A stretch of DNA of 8,135 nucleotides from an uncultured Prevotella sp. GTDB lineage: Bacteria; Bacteroidota; Bacteroidia; Bacteroidales; Bacteroidaceae. Shown piece by piece: positions 1-5,867 of the stretch. The stretch spans positions 1-8,135 of the forward strand of contig UQWP01000097.1 of assembly GCA_900544825.1 (NCBI GenBank), written 5' to 3'. Every line of letters starts with the position of its first letter. Position 1 is the stretch's first letter. The position numbers and the translations under genes are program-made. The notes beneath the pieces are model-generated. The model was not told where the DNA came from, ran no database searches, and was given only the letters and a program-made list of their open reading frames with translations.

Positions 1-2
1 AC

Positions 3-83
3 AACGAAACTTTTTGGATGTCACAGAAAAGGATGGCTGCTTTGTTTGGTGTTGACGTAAGAACAATCAGCTATCAGGGTTAA
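3..83 (+). pseudogene. RhuM-family protein fragment (interior piece, 3' part lost)
   Basis: The frame starting at base 3 is open from the window edge to a TAA at 81-83 and reads NETFWMSQKRMAALFGVDVR followed by TISYQG. The pattern (E-T-x-W-x-[ST]-Q-x-x-M-A-x-L-F-G-V-D-V-R-T-I) is the N-terminal signature of the RhuM/virulence-protein family, often found on Bacteroidota islands and near phage or restriction genes. Full members have about 300 residues; here the family match stops after TISY, where HL usually follows, and a stop comes two codons later. The gene start lies left of the window. The match ends where an antisense RNase H-like fragment begins, so the 3' part was probably removed by a deletion. 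Family assignment is from motif memory and is fairly firm for so short a piece; function of the family is poorly defined. Confidence 0.6.
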
Positions 84-245
84 CATCATTCGGAACTCCG
101 TGGTGTGTAGGTCGCTGATTAAATCACGGCTGATGATGTTGCCATTGTTCTCGATTACAACGGCAGCACCACCAGCTCGCTCTTTATGGCCATAATCACA
201 TGAGCCACCTATCCAAACGTAATATGTAGAAATATCTTGTGTCAT
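21..245 (-). pseudogene. RNase H-like protein, N-terminal fragment
   Basis: Reading from ATG at 245, about 55 residues look like a real protein start: MTQDISTYYVWIGGSCDYGH, then AGGAAVVIE and DLHTTEFRMMLT. The layout (strand 1 with a D/GGS turn, a strand with GGAAVVIE, then a T-T-x-x-R helix start) resembles the RNase H fold. After about base 80 the frame continues only as the antisense of the RhuM fragment, so the true gene is cut off after roughly 55 codons. The residue expected to be the first catalytic Asp (DGS) is Gly here (IGGS), which would fit a decayed gene but could also mean a non-catalytic relative. A TTG at 254 directly follows the upstream gene's stop; the ATG three codons later is the more likely start. 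It is the last member of the minus-strand array. The RNase H assignment is tentative. Confidence 0.4.
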
Positions 246-254
246 TGCCAACAA

Positions 255-646
255 CTAGTCTTCGTCTATACGTTCAATTTTGAATATGACAGGTCTTGTT
301 CCGTCAGAACAGCAGCATATCATTTCGTTTTCACGCTTCATCCATCCTTTCATGATAGAACCACCCTGAAGTCCAGTATATATATATCGTGAAATGGCAT
401 CCCAAGCCTCGGAACAATGTGGCATTTAGGGCCTCCTGCTACAGTATTTGGGTCAGCTGATGTTTTTACGAGTGTATTCAACCCTCCATGCCAGAAGTGG
501 TCGTTCTTTTCGTTGCGCTCAAAAAAGAACTCATCACCAATGTTGTAGCATGGACACATTCCTGCTTTGGGGTCTGCACAATACTTTTGCTGCAATTCTG
601 GATAGATTTTTTTGTCTATCACCGTTACTTTTACTTTATGCTTCAT
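255..646 (-). pseudogene. TIGR04076-family protein, broken by a one-base frameshift
   Basis: The gene starts at ATG 646 (MKHKVKVTVIDKKIYPEL, with a Cys-rich stretch CPCYNIGDEFFFER at about residues 31-44). It reads correctly to about residue 75 (GGPKC), then slips into a wrong frame that stops at 350 after 98 residues. In the neighbouring frame the sequence continues sensibly as HCSEAWDAISRY, then CCCSDGTRPVIFKIERIDED, ending at the TAG at 255-257. C-C-x-D-G-x-R-P-V-[IV]-F-K-[IL]-E-R is the C-terminal hallmark of TIGR04076 proteins. Adding one G in the GG run at 421-422 gives a clean 130-residue protein and would make the codons read Lys-Cys-Pro-His-Cys-Ser-Glu. Either a real single-base deletion or a sequencing/assembly error. 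Molecular role of the family is unknown to me; the conserved cysteines suggest metal binding, which is inference. Confidence 0.7.
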
Positions 647-674
647 TTTACTTATTAATTATTTGATATTTAAA

Positions 675-761
675 CTATTGAAAGAATATTGTTCGAATAA
701 ATCTTGTACCAACTGAATTGTTGTAACTGTCTAATTCCATTGCTCTTGATTTCTTTCTCAT
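675..761 (-). other. 28-codon ORF, possible gene remnant
   Basis: In the 117-bp gap between the second AlkZ-related gene and the TIGR04076 gene, an ATG at 761 opens a 28-residue frame ending at TAG 675-677. It begins MRKKSRAMELDSYNNSVGTR. The string MELDxYNNSVG resembles the M-D-[LF]-[HY]-N-N-x-V-G motif seen near the C-terminal part of some Bacteroidota secreted or toxin-like proteins (DUF6973-like), so it could be the relic of a longer gene rather than a working peptide. The match is short and could be chance. The rest of the gap is A+T rich; I see no convincing TAnnTTTG box in it. Confidence 0.2.
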
Positions 762-763
762 TT

Positions 764-1438
764 TTATCCAATTAATTTAATAATCTGTTTATCCGAAGCA
801 TCAGGCAGGATTTCTTTCAGATGCTCGAAAATCCTCTGATAAGATTCTTCGGGAGTGCGGTTGCATTGGCAAGCCTCCCTGCCATAGAGATCTTCGGGAG
901 TATTGAGCAGCGACCATCCCCAGCCATATTCGTGATTGTGCTTGTCGCGAGGGTAGATGAAATCCTCGGTCACGATATAAGTCGCCATTTCCAGTCGGGT
1001 GAGATAACCGTCAAACTTGCTTCTCATTCCCTTACCCGTGAAACCGCAGGCTGCTCGAAGTTCTCTCGTGATGAGACTGCCAGTAGATTGAAGCGTGCTG
1101 AGAATGGCTCCTTCTATCGATTCTTCATCCGGGCAAGGAAACTTGCTTCTTCTGTAGTTGCAGAAATCCGGCCACCATTCCTGGCTGATGAACCCTGCTT
1201 TCTTGTTAAAGAACTTTCCGTACATACACGGCATTTCCTGCACAATCTCGCCCTTCCATTTCCATAGTGGCCAGTCCCAACCACCTTCAGGAAATGTTAC
1301 ATAACCGCAGTCTTCCGCCACGATGTCTTCAGCAGAGAATCCTTCAATTCCACTATCAAGGAGAGGGAGGAAGCCGATTTTCTGAATCAGCTCCATCATG
1401 CCTGTTGCTGAATATATTTCTGGAAAATTCATGTTCAT
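764..1438 (-). CDS. AlkZ-related winged-helix protein
   Basis: This 224-residue protein matches my memory of the family annotated as AlkZ-related proteins in Bacteroidota. Recognisable landmarks are MELIQKIGFLPLL near residues 15-27, an aromatic-rich stretch WDWPLWKWKGEI (54-65), YGKFFNKKAGFISQEWWPDF (73-92), a likely winged-helix segment STGSLITRELRAACGF (118-133), and YGWGWSLLNTPEDLYG (171-186). The first half has the YGKFF-x-x-K-A-G-F-[IV]-S motif typical of the group, but no Q-x-Q motif like that of the longer AlkZ-type gene at 2846-3886, so it may not be a glycosylase. The ATG at 1438 is six bases after the GNAT gene's stop, which implies co-transcription. A second in-frame ATG at 1432 is equally possible. 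DNA binding or alkylation-damage handling is inferred only from family and company. Confidence 0.65.
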   Translation of the reverse strand: MNMNFPEIYSATGMMELIQKIGFLPLLDSGIEGFSAEDIVAEDCGYVTFPEGGWDWPLWKWKGEIVQEMPCMYGKFFNKKAGFISQEWWPDFCNYRRSKFPCPDEESIEGAILSTLQSTGSLITRELRAACGFTGKGMRSKFDGYLTRLEMATYIVTEDFIYPRDKHNHEYGWGWSLLNTPEDLYGREACQCNRTPEESYQRIFEHLKEILPDASDKQIIKLIG

Positions 1439-1444
1439 TTATTT

Positions 1445-1960
1445 TTATCCGTTGTACTTAAATACCTTGACCATTTCCTTGTCGCCACCCACGAGCTGGC
1501 TGCATCTGTTCAGCATTCCGGTGTCAGAGAAACCGCATTTTTCCAAGACTCTTCCCGATGCAGGATTGCCTGTAAAATGATCTGCCCAGATGTTTTCGAA
1601 ATGCTTCACTTGGACGCAGTAGTCGAGCATCAGCTTCAAGGCTTCGGTGCAGATTCCCTTGTTCCAATAAGGTTTTCCTACCCAGTAGCCCACCTCGCAG
1701 TCGTTTTCTCCGATAGAGATATTGCTGTTTTCATGGGTGTAGTAGCCGATGCAGCCGATAGCCTCGCCTGTCTCTTTCAACACAATCGCCCATGTCGTTT
1801 CATTATGGAAGAATGTCCGGATAATCTCCCTGCTTTCTTCTACAGACTTATGTGCCGGCCATCCTGCTCGTGGTCCCACATCAGGGTCGGAGGCGTACTT
1901 GAAGAGCGCCTCTGCATCAGATTCCTCCCAATAGCGAAGTAAAATTCTTTCTGTTTCCAT
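1445..1960 (-). CDS. GNAT N-acetyltransferase, RimJ/RimL (Acetyltransf_3) type
   Basis: The protein of 171 residues starts METERILLRYWEESDAEALF, the usual beginning of RimJ/RimL-like GNATs. The central sheet and the acetyl-CoA loop region are seen in EVGYWVGKPYWNKGICTEAL (about residues 89-108), where the family has GYW-[IV]-x-x-x-Y-W-x-K-G-x-x-T-E-A. The C-terminal motif N-P-A-S-x-R-V-L-E-K-C-G-F lies at about 132-144. These proteins transfer acetyl from acetyl-CoA to an amine (protein N-terminus or small molecule) in the cytoplasm; the substrate cannot be read from the sequence. The frame is open further to a TTG at 1984, but the ATG at 1960 places the family's conserved start at residue 1, so I prefer it. 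It lies 6 bp before the AlkZ-related gene. Confidence 0.85.
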   Translation of the reverse strand: METERILLRYWEESDAEALFKYASDPDVGPRAGWPAHKSVEESREIIRTFFHNETTWAIVLKETGEAIGCIGYYTHENSNISIGENDCEVGYWVGKPYWNKGICTEALKLMLDYCVQVKHFENIWADHFTGNPASGRVLEKCGFSDTGMLNRCSQLVGGDKEMVKVFKYNG

Positions 1961-2006
1961 TATGATCTTTTTATCAATCTCCAAGTCTGAGCATACTTTG
2001 TACTAG

Positions 2007-2597
2007 CTATATTAATCTACGAATAACCTTGCATGGTACACCTCCAACTAGAGTATTTGCATCAACATTTTGGGTTACTACAGCTCCTGCGGCTACTACA
2101 GCTCCATCTCCAATAGTTCCACCTCCAAGAATAGTTGCATTAGCACCAATCCAACAGCCATTTCCTATGGTAATTGGCAAGGCATATGTGCGCCAACGGT
2201 ATTCTCCAGAATTAGGATTCCAATTCTTGGTGAGACGCTCATTCAGGTCAACAGGATGAGAAGCTGTATTAATCTGTACTCCTGGAGCTATAAGCACGTT
2301 ATCGCCTATGGTTATCTTATTGCAGTCTATCAGCATACAACGATAATTGATGCTTACATTGTTGCCAATAAATATATTGTCACCAAATCCTATAATAATA
2401 CCATCCCCTACGCTTACATTATTTCCAATACTACCAAACAACTCTTTAAGCATTTCATATCGCTTGCTTCGGTCAGTGTATGGCAGAGAGTTGTAACGCT
2501 GCATCCATTCTGTAGCCAAGGATTTACGTTCTATAAATTCGGGCGAATGGCAGTTATAAAGCATACCTGCCAAACACTTCTCTGATTCTGTTTTCAT
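2007..2597 (-). CDS. Maltose/galactoside O-acetyltransferase-like left-handed beta-helix enzyme
   Basis: A 196-residue hexapeptide-repeat acetyltransferase. An N-terminal Mac-like helical region (KCLAGMLYNCHSPEF, then ATEWMQRYNSL) is followed by many [LIV]-G-x-x-x-x turns: IGNNVSVGDG, FGDNIFIGNNVSIN, ITIGDNVLIAPGVQI, ITIGNGCWIGANATILGG, IGDGAVVAAGAVVT. The catalytic His is in TASHPVD (about residue 114), and the end GGVPCKVIRRL is the typical capping strand (G-x-P-A/C-K-x-I-R). It would acetylate a sugar hydroxyl from acetyl-CoA as a trimer. Length fits the family. Two ATGs are available (2603 and 2597); an AAGG lies only two bases before the first but eight before the second, so I chose 2597. 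It is eight bases after the 77-aa gene's stop. Confidence 0.88.
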   Translation of the reverse strand: MKTESEKCLAGMLYNCHSPEFIERKSLATEWMQRYNSLPYTDRSKRYEMLKELFGSIGNNVSVGDGIIIGFGDNIFIGNNVSINYRCMLIDCNKITIGDNVLIAPGVQINTASHPVDLNERLTKNWNPNSGEYRWRTYALPITIGNGCWIGANATILGGGTIGDGAVVAAGAVVTQNVDANTLVGGVPCKVIRRLI

Positions 2598-2611
2598 AAT
2601 CATCGCCTTTT

Positions 2612-2845
2612 TTATGTTATTATCAATTCATTCAGTTTATCCTCTCTGATAATCTTCGGCTGAGCCTTGCCAGCAAGAATGAGAATCTTCTTGCCGTTAC
2701 GATAGATATGAAGCTGTCGTGAGCGAACCACGGCTGTCAACTCCTCATCATTCTGCATGGCTTGCCAGATAGGATAATATACACCCTCAGGTTCAAACAA
2801 CTTCTTTTGAAGATGCGAACAGAGATTTGTTGTATCAATAGTCAT
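2612..2845 (-). CDS. Small protein of unknown function (77 aa)
   Basis: I do not recognise this gene. It has 77 residues, no signal peptide or membrane segment, and looks alpha/beta: a helical start (NLCSHLQKKLFEPEGVYYPI, WQAMQNDEEL), then strands VVRSRQLHIYRNGKKILILA and a basic/acidic tail GKAQPKIIREDKLNELI. The R-x-x-x-L-H-I-Y-R-N-G-K-K pattern looks like a beta-hairpin and vaguely recalls the N-terminal part of longer Bacteroidota proteins with a VNIYYRGG motif, so it could be a truncated relative. Its ATG follows the TAA of the AlkZ-type gene with no base between and in the same frame, so translation is probably coupled. It ends eight bases before the O-acetyltransferase gene's preceding AAGG/ATG region. 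Confidence 0.65.
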   Translation of the reverse strand: MTIDTTNLCSHLQKKLFEPEGVYYPIWQAMQNDEELTAVVRSRQLHIYRNGKKILILAGKAQPKIIREDKLNELIIT

Positions 2846-3886
2846 TTATTTATTCTTTATCATTTCATTAAATGCATTCCATTGCTTCTCAAATGACAAA
2901 TCTTTTTCTGCCGAATCAAAGTAACTGATGTTGAGATTTTTCTCCTTAGGATTCCAGTTGCCGCAAATTCTGCCATCATGGGCGATAACAGGAAAGAAAA
3001 TGCCATTATTAGTGTATGCAGACGGCATTTGATGCGGATGAATCACTAATTCCCGGCTTTTATAACCAATCAGATATTCATCAAAGGGAGCAATCAGATG
3101 AGTCTTTCCACTTCTGAATCCACGTGTTCGACATGATTCATGCAGATAGAACCGATAGTCTTTCCATTTTTCAATCCTCAGTTCTGAACCAAGCAACTCA
3201 ATGCCTCGTTGGCAATCAGAAGTGCTCAGTCCTGACCACCAGACGTAATCTTCGAATGTGGCTGGCGAATGGCTCTGAAAATATTTTCTTGCCAGAAGCA
3301 TCAGCATTTCATCACGTTCCAGCTTGGCTGTTCGGGCAACTTTCTTCTCCGTGAGACTGTAAGTTGCCTTTGTTGGAAGAAGATTACCGCTGCAGAAAGT
3401 ACCGTTCAATTCGTTAAAACGAATGTGGTAGGATAGGCGATGACTGTCCATGATGATGCCTCTTTCGAGCAAAGCGTCGTTCAGGTCTTTGCTTGTCACA
3501 GACTGCATCTCTTCGGTTTTTTGAACGAATATCTCGTGAATCTGATTGAGCTCAGAATCATCGATACTGATTTTATTACTCTTCATCCATCCTTTTACAA
3601 CAGAAGTTGCCTTAGGTGAAATCAGGTCCAGCATCCACCAATAGTCTTCATTTGAAACCAGTTGCCAAGTGCCACGCAGCAGGTGAAGACGGACTATCTC
3701 ACCCTCATCGAATGCTTTTTTGAAAGCTGTAGAAGAAGGTTTGCGGGTACGCATCATCACTGCCCATCTTACCATCCGGTAATCCTGGGCTTGCATGGCC
3801 CCAAAATGAGACACCACCTTTTGGGGAGTATCAAATTGAGGGCAGATGAGCTGCTGTGAAAGCAGGCGTATTGCTATTGGATTCAT
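2846..3886 (-). CDS. AlkZ-like winged-helix DNA glycosylase candidate (HTH_42 family)
   Basis: This 346-residue protein fits the AlkZ/DUF1006 (HTH_42) family of winged-helix proteins, whose studied members excise alkylated or crosslinked bases. The catalytic Q-x-Q motif of AlkZ-type enzymes is visible as M-Q-A-Q-D-Y at residues 31-36 (Q32, Q34). Other landmarks: HLLRGTWQLVSNEDYWWML (68-86; many relatives have His where Gln is in TWQ), SPATFEDYVWWSGL (207-220), and the C-terminal FDEYLIGYKSR (268-278). Length is close to the usual 350-400. The ATG at 3886 is 28 bp past the flavin reductase-like gene; the stop is immediately followed by the next gene's ATG. A role in repair of alkylated bases is inferred from family and the intact Q-x-Q; the native lesion is unknown. 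Confidence 0.82.
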   Translation of the reverse strand: MNPIAIRLLSQQLICPQFDTPQKVVSHFGAMQAQDYRMVRWAVMMRTRKPSSTAFKKAFDEGEIVRLHLLRGTWQLVSNEDYWWMLDLISPKATSVVKGWMKSNKISIDDSELNQIHEIFVQKTEEMQSVTSKDLNDALLERGIIMDSHRLSYHIRFNELNGTFCSGNLLPTKATYSLTEKKVARTAKLERDEMLMLLARKYFQSHSPATFEDYVWWSGLSTSDCQRGIELLGSELRIEKWKDYRFYLHESCRTRGFRSGKTHLIAPFDEYLIGYKSRELVIHPHQMPSAYTNNGIFFPVIAHDGRICGNWNPKEKNLNISYFDSAEKDLSFEKQWNAFNEMIKNK

Positions 3887-3914
3887 TGTTCTTGAGTCGC
3901 TTAAATTACGTTGA

Positions 3915-4478
3915 TTATTTCAAGGTCTTGCCGTCAGAGAAAGCGTTACCTACTTTGTCGCCCAACTGGATATAGCCATGATGAATAGGGTCGAAGACAA
4001 TCAGCTCCATCTTCTCCATGTCAGGATTTCCGTCTTCTGCCAGATACTTCTCATCTACAAGAATATTGACGATTTCGGCAATGAGATAATAGCCGGTTTC
4101 GCTTTCGTCGTACTTCTCCTTGATGCGGCACTCCAGGGTCATCGGGAAATCGGTGAAAACTGGAGCGTTGACCATTGTCGCCTTCTCAATGTTCCATCCC
4201 GTTTTCTCCATCTTCTTTGGGTCGTTCTTGGCAGAAACAATGCCCACGAAATCAGAAGCCACCATGGTTTTCTTGGTTGCGAAGGCAACGGTAAACTCGC
4301 CGCCAAGCTTCAGGTTGCCTGTGGTGACGTGATTTCCCATCGAAATCATAATCTCCTTCATGTCCCACTGTCCTGCCCAGGCAGCGTTCATTGCGTTGGC
4401 AACTCCATCCCTATTATATGTGCCGATAATCAGCACAGGCTGTGGTGCAAACCACGGCTTTGGTGAAAAACTTTTCAT
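3915..4478 (-). CDS. Flavin reductase family / FMN-binding split-barrel protein
   Basis: A 187-residue soluble protein with the flavin reductase-like (split-barrel) layout. It begins with KPWFAPQPVLIIGTYNRDG, the family's P-x-P-V-x-[LI]-[IV]-[GS]-[TS] opening, then NAMNAAWAGQWD, the ISMG-x-H-x-T segment, and GEFTVAFATKKTMVASDFVG, which is the typical N-F-x-V-N-x-x-x region around the flavin phosphate. LECRIKEKYDESETGYYLIAEI is the late strand pair where a E-x-x-x-[IL]-[IV]-[GA]-[EK] pattern is usual. Such proteins bind FMN and reduce it, or pass electrons, with NAD(P)H; some act on small substrates. Substrate is not readable. It sits between a HAD phosphatase-like gene (23 bp upstream) and the AlkZ-type gene. 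Confidence 0.85.
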   Translation of the reverse strand: MKSFSPKPWFAPQPVLIIGTYNRDGVANAMNAAWAGQWDMKEIMISMGNHVTTGNLKLGGEFTVAFATKKTMVASDFVGIVSAKNDPKKMEKTGWNIEKATMVNAPVFTDFPMTLECRIKEKYDESETGYYLIAEIVNILVDEKYLAEDGNPDMEKMELIVFDPIHHGYIQLGDKVGNAFSDGKTLK

Positions 4479-4501
4479 ATGCTTCGTTATTTATTTTGTT
4501 A

Positions 4502-5140
4502 TTAATTCATGAGTAAATTCTTGTTGATTTCTTGCCATTCCTGATGCTCCTCCAGATGATTGGTCTTTACCAGTACGCTCTGGAAACCGAAGTTTCTGCC
4601 TGCTTCGGCATTCTCTTTACGGTCATCGAAATAGAGGGTGGTGGCAGGATTCAATCCTGTCTGCTGCGTCATCTCTTCATAGATTTCGACGGATGGCTTC
4701 TCTTTCCGCATGGCGTATGAGAGGAACACCTCATCAAACAACTCGTCCGTGGAATATCCAAGCTGCTTCATCAGACTGACCGACTTCTGCCAAAGCGTGT
4801 CGTTGATGTTGCTGAGCAGATAGACCTTGTACTGCTTCCGAAGCTTGACCAATGCTTCCAGTCTTTCCACGGGCAGATTGCCACACAGCTCTTCCAGGAC
4901 TTTCTCAATATCCTCGGTTGTGGTTCCTTTGCTGCAAAGGCTCAGCATCTCTTTCAATGTTTCTGATTCCGCTACAAGACCATTAATATATTGGTGCATC
5001 AGTCTCTTGATTTTACGGACATGGATTAGTCGCTTGAACGCCGTTACGCCCAGACTCTCCATGGCTTTCACAACAGAAGCATCATCAATGTTCACGATGA
5101 CACCTCCATAATCAAAGACGAGTGTTTCTATCTGTTGCAT
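4502..5140 (-). CDS. HAD-superfamily (subfamily IA) hydrolase
   Basis: The 212-residue protein carries the four HAD motifs. Motif I is VFDYGGVIVN with nucleophile D10; the residue two places on, usually an acid, is Gly, as in YihX-like sugar-phosphate phosphatases that have DLGNV/DLGGV. Motif II is LLSNIND (S110, N111), motif III the Lys in RKEKPSVEIY (K148), and motif IV LYFDDRKEN (D172, D173). A four-helix cap lies between about residues 20 and 90. The enzyme probably hydrolyses a small phosphorylated metabolite in the cytoplasm; beta-phosphoglucomutase-like or dehalogenase activity is less likely. It starts 11 bp after the rhodanese gene, so it should be on the same mRNA. Confidence 0.88.
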   Translation of the reverse strand: MQQIETLVFDYGGVIVNIDDASVVKAMESLGVTAFKRLIHVRKIKRLMHQYINGLVAESETLKEMLSLCSKGTTTEDIEKVLEELCGNLPVERLEALVKLRKQYKVYLLSNINDTLWQKSVSLMKQLGYSTDELFDEVFLSYAMRKEKPSVEIYEEMTQQTGLNPATTLYFDDRKENAEAGRNFGFQSVLVKTNHLEEHQEWQEINKNLLMN

Positions 5141-5151
5141 AGTTGCAGAAT

Positions 5152-5544
5152 TTATTTCTTTACGATTTCTTTTCCTGCTGCCAGCCAGCCATTAAAGCCG
5201 GAATCGAGTTCTATTACCTGATAGCCGTTCTTTGTCAATATAGCTGCTGCATTCTTGCTTCGCTTGCCGCTTCGGCAGTTCACGGCGATAGTCTTGCTCT
5301 TGGAAAGAGTGGCGGTGGCCTTCTGCGCGAAGTCTGATTTCAGTACGTCAATGTTGATTGCGCCACGAATATGTCCATCGGCAAACTCCTCAGCGGTTCG
5401 TACGTCGAGACGGATTACTGTGGTGTCAGCAATAGCTTTCTCATAGTCATTTACCGACAGACTCTTATAGCCTTTATTTTGCGCCTGGCAAGAAAACAGG
5501 CTTGATAGCATAGTAATGATGCTCATGATAAATATTTTCTTCAT
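5152..5544 (-). CDS. Exported rhodanese-like lipoprotein
   Basis: A 130-residue protein with a lipoprotein-type leader: MKKIFIMSIITMLSSLFSCQ, positive N-terminus, hydrophobic core, and a candidate lipobox LFSC with Cys19. The rest is one rhodanese domain: LDVRTAEEFADGHIRGAINI (46-65) is the classical D-V-R-x-x-x-E-[FY]-x-x-G-H-I-x-G-[AS]-x-N-[IL], and the active loop is NCRSGKRS with Cys90. Single-domain rhodaneses move sulfane sulfur from a donor such as a persulfide or thiosulfate to a thiol. Location would be the periplasmic side of the inner membrane or the outer membrane. It is followed, 11 bp later, by the HAD gene and preceded by a thioredoxin gene (17 bp), a natural reductant partner except that the thioredoxin has no leader. 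Confidence 0.88.
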   Translation of the reverse strand: MKKIFIMSIITMLSSLFSCQAQNKGYKSLSVNDYEKAIADTTVIRLDVRTAEEFADGHIRGAINIDVLKSDFAQKATATLSKSKTIAVNCRSGKRSKNAAAILTKNGYQVIELDSGFNGWLAAGKEIVKK

Positions 5545-5561
5545 ATTATTCTGTTTATTTT

Positions 5562-5861
5562 TTATGTCAAGAATGGATCAAGCGTAGCCAGCAGTTCGGC
5601 TTTATCTACCACACCGCTTGTGCGCCACAATACTTCTCCGTTTCGGAAAAGCATCAGCGTAGGCACGGATTGGATGCGGTATTGGCTTGCTGTTACGCCG
5701 TACTTATCTACATCTACCTTGATGATTCGGATGCGGTCGCCCAATACACTCTTCACCTGTTCCAGAATGGGGTGCATCGCCTTGCAAGGTTGGCACCATG
5801 TAGCAAAGAAATCGACCAGAACAAGCTGGCCACTGTTTATTACGTTATTAAATGTCTCCAT
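5562..5861 (-). CDS. Thioredoxin with WCQPC active site
   Basis: A single-domain thioredoxin of 99 residues without a signal peptide. The active site is TWCQPCKAMHP (Cys23, Cys26), with Gln in place of the usual Gly of WCGPC. The buried Asp before it (LVDFFATW, D17), the KVDVDKY strand (48-54) and the cis-proline loop SVPTLMLF (P67) are all present, so it should be active in reducing disulfides or persulfides in the cytoplasm. The ATG at 5861 is six bases after the stop of the disrupted hydrolase gene and the next gene follows after 17 bp, so it is inside the operon-like array. I give no symbol because Bacteroidota carry several paralogues and trxA proper cannot be told from the sequence. Confidence 0.92.
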   Translation of the reverse strand: METFNNVINSGQLVLVDFFATWCQPCKAMHPILEQVKSVLGDRIRIIKVDVDKYGVTASQYRIQSVPTLMLFRNGEVLWRTSGVVDKAELLATLDPFLT

Positions 5862-5867
5862 AATTAT

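Noticed and set aside
448..666. Plus-strand ORF with hydrophobic C-terminus (72 aa)
   Set aside because: It is the antisense of the TIGR04076 gene, whose two halves explain the coding signal.
2070..2585. Plus-strand 171-codon ORF
   Set aside because: Antisense of the hexapeptide acetyltransferase; the repeated Ser/Thr/Ile pattern is only the mirror of the hexapeptide repeats.
3978..4466. Plus-strand 162-codon ORF opposite the flavin reductase
   Set aside because: No family motif, His/Leu rich in the manner of antisense frames, while the minus strand encodes a clear FMN-binding protein.
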